DNA of 64,000 nucleotides. It comes from Panax quinquefolius (Eukaryota > Streptophyta > Magnoliopsida > Apiales > Araliaceae). Positions 34,998 to 46,300 of the stretch are shown here, one piece after another. The notes beneath the pieces were generated by a model. The model did no database searches. It saw only the letters and a list, made by a program, of their open reading frames with translations, and was not told the origin of the DNA. The translations under genes and the position numbers were made by a program. Positions within the stretch are counted from its first letter, which is position 1. Each line of letters begins with the position of its first letter. The DNA lies in assembly GCA_020205615.1 (NCBI GenBank), contig CM035171.1, positions 25,423,741 through 25,487,740 on the forward strand, in the 5' to 3' direction.

Positions 34998-37458
34998 TGT
35001 AAGACCCCACCTTTTTAATGAATAAAATTGAATTTTCTCTATTCATTATCTTGAAATAATAAGGTGTTAATTTGATATAATATTTTGATTATGGGTGAAA
35101 TATGCAAATTTTGTAAAATAAGCAAGTGGTTATAAAATATTCATTATTTTTGGGAAATATTCATTTGGTCGTGAAATATTCTTGTTGTCGGGGAATATTC
35201 GTACGACAGCGCATCCATTTGTGGGCCCCATAACGGAAAACAGTCGAATGAAAAAAATGACAAGTTTGAGTTTTTACAAATAACGGCGTAGTTGTTACCA
35301 TTAACACTGTTAGAATATCCGGTGGTTAAAATACAGTAATACGCGTAGTTGCACAGTAGCACACAGTATTACACATTATTTTTAAATTATCAATTCTTAC
35401 GTAAGAAGACACTACTCAATAATTGTTACAGTAATTATTGTTCAATATTTTATTTTATTGATTCAATAATTGCTATGTTGATATGTTATATTATTGTTAT
35501 TTCAATAATTGTCACTGCACAGTATTTCTCATTATCAGATCAATAATTCATATTAATTGAATAATATTATTAGATAGCATTATTGGCAATGTCTAAGGAA
35601 GTTCTGTCTAGGAAAGGGGTTTGGTCACCTAATTGCTCGCTAATAAGGAGAAATCCTTATCGGAAAGCCCCTCTTCCTCGGAACGCAATTGATTCATTAT
35701 AATTGTGATTCAATAATATTATTTATGAATAATTAATTATTGATTTATATGGTAAGGACATATTTATTTTATGTGGATGGATAGGGAAATATTTATTTTA
35801 TGTGGATATAAATGAAGGAATAAATCTTTGAGGTATTTTATCAAGATTTTATTGGAATAGAGTGTTGAAAATCGTCTCAGTATGTGGATTTGGTCATTTT
35901 TCGTTTGGAATTTGGAAAACTTAAATCTACAAAGTTGTAGAGAATTTAATTTCCTATGAAACGGACATAAAATTCGTATTTTTCTGATAAAAGGGCTATT
36001 TATTATGAATTATTGAAATTTCAAAAACAAATTTTTTATTAAAAACATGGTGGGTCCCACTTTTTATTTGTAAAAAATGTGCTAAAAATTTATTTCAAAA
36101 GTGTTGGGCGTGAATAGTAATAGGTAAAGCCATCAGGTAGCAGGTTAGTCTACTATGGCGTTCTAAGCATTTTCCTATAAATAGGGTGTTTAGTTAGAAT
36201 TGAAAATCACACCAGAATCATAAGCTTTCTCTCTTTATATTAACGAGCGTATTTTGTGAGTATTTAGATACTTTGTAAGTTCGTATTCAGTGCAAGTTTC
36301 CTTCAGCCTTATACCTGATATTTCAGTTGGAAGTACTATTTTTTTGAGGTAAGGGATGCTATTTTCTTCGTAAATGATATTATTTTCTTCAATATCATTA
36401 TGCCGAAATATTGATATGAATTTTATAGTGGAATTTCTACCTTTTTGTGTCGGGGTTACTATTCACGTATACGACACTATTCACGTATACAGTAATATTC
36501 ATGAATACAGCACTACTCACAGAAAAAAGAAATTTTCTCTTCTTTATCCAAGATGTCTATTATGGTTACTATATTTGATTGTATCCATGTTCTGATCTTC
36601 ATTCTTGAATTTTACTCCACTATGGTTTATTTTGGAGTATTTTTGAACTTGGATAAACTAAAGTACGAATCCCTAATCTTTGATCTTTTATCTCACTCGA
36701 TTCGTTTCTTAAAAATATTTTTCATCATCCTCAGTCCTAAATGATGATATTACTTAATATTTTTGGCATGTAGTGCAAAGATGAATGATTAATTGATGAA
36801 TATCTTTGGCCCGTAGTGCAAAGATGAACAGGTGTTGAGATGAACATGACCAATTGGTGATATAAATAAATATCTTTGGCCTGTAGTGCAAAGATGAATA
36901 TTTGATTCAAGATGTGTATTGATTAATGTTACAGAGATAAAATATTGATGATGAACTTTTAAATTTATAGATGATAGTAGATTTCATTCTCTACTTAACT
37001 CTTCTAATGAATTGTTATTTCCGCTGCGAATATTGATCTAAAACTGGTTGTCCATTATATTTTATCTGATTTGTTGAAGACTAACGATAAATTATTGTTC
37101 ATTATCTTAGTTATAATATTCTTTATTGGGCTAGTTGAGCTCACCCTTTTCCTTTTTGTTCCATTTTGTTTCTCAAGAGGTGAGAATATAGCAGGAACTA
37201 GCCGGGGTATGGAGTGATGGTTCTAGAAAGTTGTTTTAGCAGTCATCACTATTTTTGTAAAATAGTTTATTAATAATTGTAATGTGGACTCCTTTTGAGT
37301 TTGAATAATGTCTATTAGACAATATTTGTATTTAAACTCACAGTATATGTGTTATCGTATTTTGTACGACAATTGTATTAATGAAGTTGTATTTATTTTT
37401 ATACCATGTATTTGGCTACTCAAAATGGGTGATGTATACCTATTTTGGGGGCGTCACA
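34998..37458 (+). repeat. 5' LTR of element A (subtype 1)
   Basis: 2461 bp, TGTAAGACCCCA to GGGGGCGTCACA. U3 contains ACGCGT (35341-35346) and TTACGTAA (35398-35405). TATAAATA at 36176-36183 precedes the subtype-1 leader (GGGTGTTTAGTTAGAATTG). Stem-loop units at 36759-36782, 36802-36825 and 36872-36895. Confidence 0.93.
36176..36183 (+). promoter_or_regulatory. TATA box of the 5' LTR of A
   Basis: TATAAATA in the context TTTTCCTATAAATAGGGTG, identical in position to the TATA boxes of LTRs G, I and A 3'. It marks where LTR transcription should start, about 30 bp downstream. Confidence 0.8.
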
Positions 37459-37460
37459 GT

Positions 37461-37472
37461 TGGTATTAGAGC
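37461..37472 (+). promoter_or_regulatory. Primer binding site of A
   Basis: TGGTATTAGAGC, one mismatch to the tRNA-Met(i) site TGGTATCAGAGC, 2 bp after the LTR. Confidence 0.9.
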
Positions 37473-37647
37473 TTAGGGATATGGTCTTTGGCGGAGATCG
37501 GAGAATAGAACTAGGAGGGGAGAGACGAGTAAATCCTTCGCTAGTGTGTCCTACCTAAGTTTATTTGTTTGGTCGGTCATAATATAAGGATATTATGTGG
37601 CATATTAATTTCTTTAATTAACCCTTGTTTTATGGAAGTATTTAAGA

Positions 37648-38517
37648 ATGGCAGCTGCAAATATTAACAATGGAGTGAATGAGACCGTGGAGACACCTTT
37701 AATCACCAACCAGGGGAATGTGCAACAGAAAGGCAATATTCCTCCTGTAAACAACACTACCGAATAAACGATGAATGATGGAATGTTTAGAAGCTTTTTG
37801 CAGTTCATGAAAAATCAAACGAGGGAGACTCGTGTACAAAATACGGGTGGAAATGATAGCAACACTCGGCTTGTCACAACCAAGCAGTTCAAAGAATTGG
37901 GACCACCAGAATTTGTGGGAAAGCCGAATCCGATTAAGGCAAAAACGTGGGTTAAACAAATTGTCAGGATATTTGTTGTCTTGGGATGCACGGAGGAACA
38001 GAAGGTTCCATTCGCCACCTTTATGTTCCGTGGTGAGGCAGATTACTGGTGGGAGTCTGTGAAGCGTACCCAGCTTGCCACACTCAACATGTCTTGGGAA
38101 ACGTTTCAGAAACTGTTCAATGACAAGTACTTTCCTGAAAGTATTCGTCATATAAAGGAGGTAGAGTTTATCATATTAAAACAAAACAACATGAATGTGT
38201 CTCAGTACGAGGCTAAGTTCGCAGAGTTATCCAGGTTTGCACCTCATTTGGTAGAGAATGAGGAACGAATGACGCACATGTTTTTGAGAGGTCTAAAACC
38301 CGAGATTCGGCAATATCTCATCTCTCATAAATTTTCTTTATATTCAGATGTTGTAAACAAGGCTCAATTATTAGAGCGAGATAATGAGTATGTTCAACCG
38401 AGTGACCACAACTGTGGTCATATACGGTGGCGTGATATCTCGAGCAATGACAACCAGCGTGGAGGAAAACATTCGGACAAAAGCGGTAACCACTCTGGTG
38501 GTAATCGTGACCATGAT
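37648..38517 (+). pseudogene. A: gag, first part
   Basis: The ATG at 37648 opens MAAANINNGVNETVETP. The single defect before the insertion point is a TAA at 37765 replacing the Gln codon of E (CAA to TAA, a C-to-T change). The capsid-type Retrotrans_gag domain spans roughly residues 80-230 (PPEFVGKPNPIKAKTWVKQI, DYWWESVKRTQ, LRGLKPEIRQYLISHKF). A Gly/Asn/His/Asp-rich basic tail follows (GGKHSDKSGNHSGGNRDHD) and is cut by solo LTR B at 38518. The frame resumes at 50949. Confidence 0.92.
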
Positions 38518-39710
38518 TGTAAGACCCCGAATTTTATGAAATGAAAGTATTCAATTTTCTTATAATTATTATTTTATTTAGTAAATGGTTAAATTGATAA
38601 AGGTTAAAGTTAAGGGTGATATTTGAAAATTTTGCAAAGTAAGCAAGTTGATATAAAATATTCGTTGTGTCGGGGAATATTCGTTTGGTCGGAGAATATT
38701 CTTTTTGTCATGGAATATCCGTACGACGACACCATCATTAGTGAACCCCACAACGGAATAACTATCGGAATTAGAAAATGATAGAATTATCTTTTTATAA
38801 AAATAACGGCAAAAGTTTTACCGTTAAACTGTTGAAATACCCGGTGGTAAAAGTACAGTAATACGCGTGGTTGCATAGTAGCACACGGTATTGATTATTG
38901 ATGCTAACGTAAGAAGCCACACCGTTTATTAAATTATTGCTACAGTAGTTGCTGCATAATATCTCTCATATTATTGATTCAATTATTGTCATAGTATCAT
39001 TTGCATAATATTTTATATTACTAAATCAATAATTGAGACGACAAAGTTATTCATATTATTAACGATGTCTAGAAAGTTCTGTCGAGGAGAGGTTTAGTCA
39101 CCTAATTGCGCGCCAATAGGAAAAAATCCTTACTGAAAAGCCCCCTCTTTCCTGGAAATGATCTGGTTGTTAAATATTGTGAGTTATAAGATTAATGATG
39201 AATAATTGTTAATAGATTAAAAATGTGTTTATTAAAGATAAGTGATTTATGGTAAATATTTATTCAATTTGTGATATAAATTGAGGGGTTTGTTATGAGG
39301 TATTTGTTATAAGGCTGGCTTATGATTCCATGAGGAGATATGCTTATTTTTCAGACCGTTGGTTGAAGTTATAATAGTAAATAAATATGGATCGCTGGTT
39401 TAAAGTTTTAATAGTAAATCAGTATGGATCGTTGCTTTAAGTTTTAATAGTAAATCAATATGGACCGTTCGTTTAAAAGTGAATTAATCTGGGCCGTTCA
39501 GGAATTAGTTACTATTCAATCCTTTTTCCTATAAATAGAAGCTCATTCCTTCATTATTTCTTATGAATTCACTGAAACTCTAGAGAGAGAAACTATAGAG
39601 AGCAAGAAGAAGAGTATTTTGCTACTACCCTACTTCAGTATTAAGGTAAGGGGTTTTATTTTGTTCGTATTCATGTAGAGAGTTATTTTCTTTCAATACT
39701 CGTAAGGGTT

Positions 39711-39990
39711 GTTATTCCATTCTTTATTATTCTGTGGGAATAACCTGTCTACGCGGACTACTGCATGCATGATGAAATCTTTTGTTATTACATTTTTTAT
39801 TATTCTGTGGGAATAACATGTCTACGCGGACTACCGCATGCTTGGTGAAATTTTTTTTTATTCCATTCTTTATTATTCTGTGGGAATAACCTGTCTACGC
39901 GGACTACCGCATGCCTGGTGAATAACCCTTCGTATTCAATTGTTATTAAATTGTGGAAATGATATGTCTACGTGGACTACCGCATGACAG
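39711..39990 (+). repeat. Array with a 73-bp period in LTR B
   Basis: Four copies; the GCGGACTA word falls at 39753, 39826, 39899 and 39972 (as GTGGACTA), exactly 73 bp apart. Each unit has GTTATTCC...GGAATAAC arms about 18 nt apart, then GTCTACGCGGACTACCGCATG. Diverged arrays occupy the same place in D (41545-42050, 48783-49260), C (52300-52560, minus), H and K, but not in subtype-1 LTRs. Confidence 0.92.
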
Positions 39991-40674
39991 GTGAAAATCC
40001 ATTTGTAGTTTCGTATATTATTTCTTTTCATATTCTTAAATCTAAACTTACTATGGTAAGTATTGCTTCTATAATTCCTGAAATTAGTGGAATATCCTTG
40101 AGTTTTGCGCTTCATCCAGTATCGTTTCATTGGAATATTGATCTGAAATTTCTTATTATATATCAATATTTTCACCTGGGGTACTATTCACGGGTTACTA
40201 TTCACTCGTTTACTATTTATTCGAATATTATTCACCCGAGAATTCGGGGTACTTTTCATACCGAGTTACTATTCACGGGTTACTATTCACTTGGGTACTA
40301 ATCACTCGGGTATTCGACGCATTTTTCATACCGGGGTACTATTCCCGAAGTACTATTCATGGGGTACTATTCACGACAAAAATTGATTTCTTTTCTATCC
40401 AATATTATTTTTGATACATGAATATTATTCTTTAATTTTACTCCATAAAGCAGTATCATGTTGACAATTTGGATATTTTTAAACTTGGGATAAATTTAAA
40501 GTCTTTAATATTTATCCTTGATCTCGTTTGATTGAATTCTTATATCGTTGTCATCATCCTCATACTTATATTGTGATAAAAGTCATGTGTGGCTTACATG
40601 CATAGATGTACTATTGATTGGTATGATTATGACTATGGATTATTCGGTATAATCATGACCATAATGTTACAAAT

Positions 40675-43083
40675 TTTAAAACCCCAACTTTTTGAATAAA
40701 GATGAATTTTCTATAAATATTATTTTTGAATATTATGGAGTGAAATTGATATAATGTTATAGTTGTGGGTAATATTTATAAATGTTGCAAAGTACGCAAG
40801 TTGTTATATAATATTCGATTGGTCGGGGAATATTCGTTTTAACAGGGAATATTCATACAACGACACAATCATTAGTGGACCCCACAACGGAATTATTTTC
40901 GGATTGAGAAAACGACAAAAATACTTTATGAAAATAACGGCGTAAGTTTTACCGTTAACTGTTGAAACACCCAGTGTTAAAAGTACAGTAATACGCGTAG
41001 TTGCATAGTAGCACGCGGTATTAATTATTGATGCTTACGTGATAAGTCATTCAGTTTTGTTGGTATTATTAATGTAATAATACAGAATTTTTTTTATATA
41101 AAACAGAATACTTTTATAGAGTTATTCATTTTATTAGACAATAATTAGAATATATTATATTTTATTATGCATAGTATTTACATAGTGCCTGCATAGTGTT
41201 TGCATAGTAAAATCTTTTATAAAGTTATTCGTTTTATTAGATTATAAATAGAATATATTATATTTTATTTAAAAGATTTTGCTTTAAATATGGGACCGTC
41301 GATTAAAGTAAATTAATCGGACCGATTCATGAGTTAATTCTTATCGATCCATTTTTCTATAAATAGAAGCTCATTCCTTCATTATTTTCTTACGAATTCA
41401 CTAAAACTCTAGAGAGATAAACTATAGAGAGAAAGAAGAAAGTATTTTGCTACTTCACTACTTATATATCCAGTACTCTTCTTCTTAAGGTAGGGAATAT
41501 TATTTGTTGTACTCGTAAGGGGTGTTATTCTTTTGTATTCATGAAGAGAACTTATGTTATTCCATTCTTTATTATTTTGTTGGAATAACTTGTATACTTG
41601 GGCTACCCTATACTTGGTGACATTCTTTTATTATTCCGTCTTTCTATTATTACATTTGGAATATCACGTGCTGCATGCGTTTACAGGACTGATTAAATCT
41701 TTATTATTATTCATTGGAATATCCTATCCGCATGTTTTACGCAGGACTGGTTACATCTTTATTATTATTACATTTGAAATATCTCATGCATGCTTTTTCT
41801 GCGGACCGATTCATCTTATTAGTATAGTATCTCGTTGGAATAACTGCGCATCATGCCAAGTACCGCATGCATGGTGATTTCTGTTGTTATTCCATTCTTT
41901 ATTATTCTGTTGGAACATCCTGTCGGTGCGAATTTGAATTTCGCCTGACCTGGTTTCGTTATTTAGTATTCTATTGGAATAACATGTCTATGCGAAGTAC
42001 CGCATGTATGGTGATTTCTTTTGTTATTCCATTCTTTATTATACTCAGTTGGTTAAAGTTTTGACTTCTATACTCCATGAAATTAGTGGAATATCCTTGA
42101 TAATTGCACTTCATCTAGTATCTTTTCATGGAAATATTCTTCTGAGCATTCTTAAATTTTACTCTACAAAGCAGTATCATGTTGACAATTTGGACGTTAT
42201 TGGTTCTTGGACAAATTAATTCTTGAACTTGTTTTATTGAATTCTTATATCATTGTCATCATCCTCATATTTATATTTTTGAAAGTCATCTGTGGCCTGT
42301 AGTGCATAGATGGACTTGGTATGATTATGATGAGGATTATTCGGTATAATCATGACCGTAATGTTACAAATGATGTGGTAAAAGTCCTCATTGGCCCGTA
42401 GTGCATTGATGGATGATTGTTGGTATGATCATGACCATTAATGAATACACAAATATTCTTGGCCCGTAGAAGTGTATGTATAATTGTGATCGTGATACTA
42501 AAGAATATCATTGGTAGTAGTGCATGGGTGATTCGATGATGTGGATTATTTATTAAGTCGAGTCCCAATGATAAAAGTGATGAAAAACCTTTTAAATTAT
42601 AAAAGATAGTAGATTTTATTTCTCTACTTGACTCTTTTAATGGATTGCTTTATTCACCGCTGCAGATTAAACTTGATGTTTGTTATATTGTATCGGTTTA
42701 ACACTTTTTAAGGCTAATGATAATTTATTACGCATTATCTTAGTCATAATATTTCTTCTTTGGGCTAGTTGAGCTCACCCTTTCTTTTCGTTCTCTTCGT
42801 GAAATGAGAATATAAATTTGAACGCAGCCTGGGGAGCGAGTGATGGTCCTAGATGGTGCATTAGTAGTTCTCACTATTATGTGAAATAGTGTGATAATAA
42901 TTGTAATGAGGACTCCTTTTGAGTTTGTATACTCTCTAGTAGACAATATTTGTATTCAAACTCATAGTTTATGTTTTGTCGTATTATACACGACATTTGT
43001 ATTATTAAGTTGTATTTGAATTCTGTACCATGTATCTGGCGACTCAAGATGGGTGATGTATACCTAATTTTGCAGGCGTCACA
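40675..43083 (+). repeat. 5' LTR of element D (subtype 2)
   Basis: 2409 bp, TTTAAAACCCC (the 3' copy keeps TGTAAAACCCC) to GCAGGCGTCACA. ACGCGT at 40993-40998, TTACGT at 41035, TATAAATA at 41358-41365. Contains the 73-bp-type array (41545-42050), the stem-loop unit with arms CATCTGTG/CATAGATG (42287-42312) and a second unit at 42388-42409. Confidence 0.93.
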
Positions 43084-43085
43084 GT

Positions 43086-43097
43086 TGGTATCAAAGC
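43086..43097 (+). promoter_or_regulatory. Primer binding site of D
   Basis: TGGTATCAAAGC, one mismatch to the tRNA-Met(i) site, 2 bp after the 5' LTR. Confidence 0.9.
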
Positions 43098-43270
43098 TTA
43101 GGGATATGATCCCTGACTAAGATGTGAGACTAGAACTAGGAGGGGAGAGACGGGAAATTCCTTCGCTAGTATGACCTACCTAAGTTTATTTGGTATTTAA
43201 TTGGTTGGTCAAATTTTAGAGATAATATGTTACATGTCAACTAACCCTTGTTTTGTTGCAGTATTTGAAA

Positions 43271-44300
43271 ATGACATCCGAGAATGTTGAGAATAGCAAT
43301 GGAGCACAAGAGACCGTTGAGTCTCCACATATCAATAATCAGGATAATGTGCATCAGGAAGGCGATAATCCTCATGCAAACAACAACACGGACCAAATGA
43401 TGAATGATGGATTATTCAGAGGCTTTATGCAATTCATGCAACATCAGGCGAGAGCGGCTCCTGTCCGAAATGTAGGTGGAAACATCGAAACTCTCCAAGG
43501 TCACCGCTAGCAGATTCAAGGAGCTGGGACCACCGGAGTTTATTAGAGAGCCAAAACCACTTAAAGGCGGAAGCATGGATAAAGCAGATCACCAAGATAT
43601 TTGATGTCTTGGGATGCTCGAGAGCAAATGGTTCCCTTCGCCACCTTCATGTTATTGAAGAAGAGCGGATTCTTGGTGAGAATCAGAAACGCACTCCCCG
43701 ACGACGCACTCAAGATGTCTTGGGAGAAGTTCCAAGAGCTATTCAACAACAAGTACTTTCTCGAAGGTATTCGTCACATGAAAGAAGTGGAGTTTATCAA
43801 ATTGGAACAAAATAATACGACCGTGTCGCAATACGAGGCTAAATTTGTGGAGTTATCCCGGTTTGCATCCCATTTGGTCGATAATGAGGAGCGAATAACG
43901 CGAATATTTTTAAGAGGTTTGAAACCGGAGATACGTCAATATCTTATTTCTCATAAACTGTGTTTTTACTCAGATGTTGTAAATAGGGCTCAGTTATTGG
44001 AGCGCGGTAATGAGTCAACGCAACCAAGAGAAAGCAGCTGGCAGCATGAAAATACCAGTGGTATCAGTCATCGAAACGGTGACAACAAACGTGGAGGGAA
44101 TCAACATGCCAGAAATGGTAACCACTTCGGTGGTAATCATGGCCAAGACAGTAAAAATGGACATTTCAAGAAAAGGAGATTCAACAATGATGGAAGGACG
44201 TCAACACCAGCACCCGTTGTTAAGGAAGGAGAACGACCACCTATCATATGCTTCAAATGCGAGGGAGGGACACATCATCAAATCGCGATGTCATGATCCC
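43271..44300 (+). pseudogene. D: gag
   Basis: Start MTSENVENSNGAQETVESP at 43271, parallel to the gag start of A. The frame is lost at about 43500 (GGNIETLQGHR then stop) and regained near 43601 (MSWDAREQMVPFATFML). The capsid block MSWEKFQELFNNKYFLEGIR to LRGLKPEIRQYLISHKLCFY is well kept. A Gly/Asn/His-rich tail follows. A second frameshift falls inside the first CCHC knuckle (CFKCE, about 44252-44270): gag frame and pol frame overlap here. Confidence 0.88.
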
Positions 44301-44954
44301 AAAGCATGTTATAATTGTGGAAGAGAAGGTCACTTAGCCCAATTTTGTTGTTCACCGAAGACAAGTTCAGCCAGGATGGAGGCACCAAAGGCCGTCCCAG
44401 AAAAGTTAAAGCCGGTAGTGCAAGGGATAGCGTTTGTAGTGACCTCCCAGAAAGCAAGGAACCCGAATGAGGTCATCACGGGTAAGCTTATCATAAACTC
44501 TAGCGAAGTCTATACCTTATTTGATACCGGTTCTACCCATTCTTTTATTTCTCCTACTTGCGCTCAACGTTTAAATTTGACTCCGGAGAAATTAGACTTT
44601 GACTTATCTGTTGAAACTCTGTTGGGAGAAACCTTCATTACATCCACGGTTTATAAGTCTTGTTTGGATCAAGTTGGTACCCACCCATTACCTGTCGATC
44701 TTATTTCATTGAAAATACTTAAATTTGATGTAATTCTAGGGATTGATTGGTTAACTACTCATCATGCAAAAATTGAATATTTTCGTAAGGTTGTTAGCTT
44801 TCATATTCCTAATCAACCTATTATGCGAATTCAAACAACCAAACCATTAAAATCAATCATTGTCATCTCAAGCCATAAAGCTATTCATTTATTGAAAAAT
44901 GGATGTTAAGCTTTCTTAGCTCATCTCACGGATCTAAACAAAAATACGTCAGTT
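44255..44954 (+). pseudogene. D: second knuckle and protease
   Basis: The second knuckle CYNCGREGHLAQFC (44307-44348) is intact. The protease active site DTGS is at 44523-44534 within [13 protein letters not shown], followed by the conserved VILGIDWLTTHHAKIEY. The frame is open from the knuckle to a TAA after LLKNGC at about 44907, where relatives read CQAFLAH, and the linker continues in the same frame. This protease looks the best preserved in the window. Confidence 0.88.
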
Positions 44955-45960
44955 TTGAATGATATTTCTATTGTTAATGAATTTCCTGACGTATTCCCTG
45001 AAGAACTTCCTGGCCTAGTCCCAGAGCATGAAATTGAATTTTGTATCGACCTTGAACTTGGTACAAAACCTATTTCCAAAGCCCCATATCGAATGGCTCC
45101 TATTGAACGTCAGGAGTTAAAGACCCAACTACAGGAATTGTTAGACATCGGTTTCATTCGTCCTAGTACTTCTCTTTGGGGTGCTCCTGTTCCATTCGTG
45201 AAAAAGAAAGATGGGAGTATGCGACTTTGTATTGATTATCAGGAGTTGAATCATGTCACCATCAAAAATAGGTACCCATTGCCACGTATTGATGACCTGT
45301 TTGACCAGTTGCAAGGAGCCAAATTCTTTTCAAAGATTGATCTTCGTTCTGGATATCACCAATTGAAGATTAGAACCGATGAAATTCCATAGGCGGCTTC
45401 GAACTCGATGCGGGCATTATGAATTCTAGTTATGTCCTTTGGATTGACTAATGCCCCTCTTTGCCTTCATGGATATGATGAATGAAAGTATTCAAGGAAT
45501 ATTTGGATCACTTTGTGGTCGTCTTTATTGATGACATCCTCATATATTCCAAAACCCGTGAAGATCACGAGCAACACTTGAGGTCGATACTCCAAAAGCT
45601 TCGTGAATATAAGCTTTATGCTAAGTTGAAGAAATGCGAGTTCGGCTTGAAGAAGTAGCATTCCTTGGGCACGTAGTATCAAGTCATGGAATATCTATTG
45701 ACCAAAGAAAGATTGAAGCTATTCAAAGTCGGGAGCAACCTAAATCGATTATGAAAAGCACGTAGCTTTCTCGGCTTTAGCCGATTATTATCGGAGATTC
45801 GTAGAAGGGTTTTTCGAATCGCTACTCCACTAACTCAGCTGACTCAAAAAGATACAAAGTTCGGTTGGAGCGAGGAATGTGAGAAGAGTTTTCAAGAACT
45901 CAAGAGGAGACTTATTTCAGCACCTGTTCTGACAATACCATCTGGTTTGGAGGATTTGTC
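44955..45960 (+). pseudogene. D: reverse transcriptase
   Basis: The N-terminal half is open ([53 protein letters not shown]). A stop comes at 45390 and several small indels follow, so the palm motif FIDD (45524-45535) and the later GFSADYYRRF-type block are in other frames. The element cannot make an RT without correction in trans. Confidence 0.88.
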
Positions 45961-46300
45961 ATCTACAAATTGATGCTTGAGCAAAGGGTTAGGATGTGTT
46001 CTCATGCAACATGGGAAAGTCATAGCATATGCCTCACGACAACTCAAAGAATATGAGAGGAATTATCATACTCATGATCTAGAGTTGGCAGCTATTGTCT
46101 TCGCACTAAAGATTTGGAGGCATTACTTGTATGGGGAGAAAGTTGAGATCTTTACGGATCATAAAAGCCTCAAATATTTCTTCACTCAAAAGGAACTCAA
46201 CATGCGACAATGACGTTGGCTTGAACTGTTGAAAGATTATGATCATACCATCTAATACCATCCTGGAAAAGCTAACGTGGTAGCTGACGCATTGAGTAGA
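45961..46300 (+). pseudogene. D: RNase H
   Basis: Open from about 45977 with [41 protein letters not shown] and [20 protein letters not shown]. The first Asp-bearing motif (SDAS) is damaged by a frameshift before 45977, and MRQ is followed by TGA (CGA to TGA). The [11 protein letters not shown] end is kept (about 46277-46310). Confidence 0.85.

Noticed and set aside
38518..43083. B and D 5' LTR read as two LTRs of one element with a short internal region
   Set aside because: The second LTR start at 40675 is preceded by CAAAT, which recurs after 50298, and the remainder of B resumes there; so D is a separate insertion and B a solo LTR.
43086..43097. tRNA gene fragments at the primer sites
   Set aside because: Only the 12 bases complementary to the tRNA 3' end are present; no cloverleaf arms flank them.
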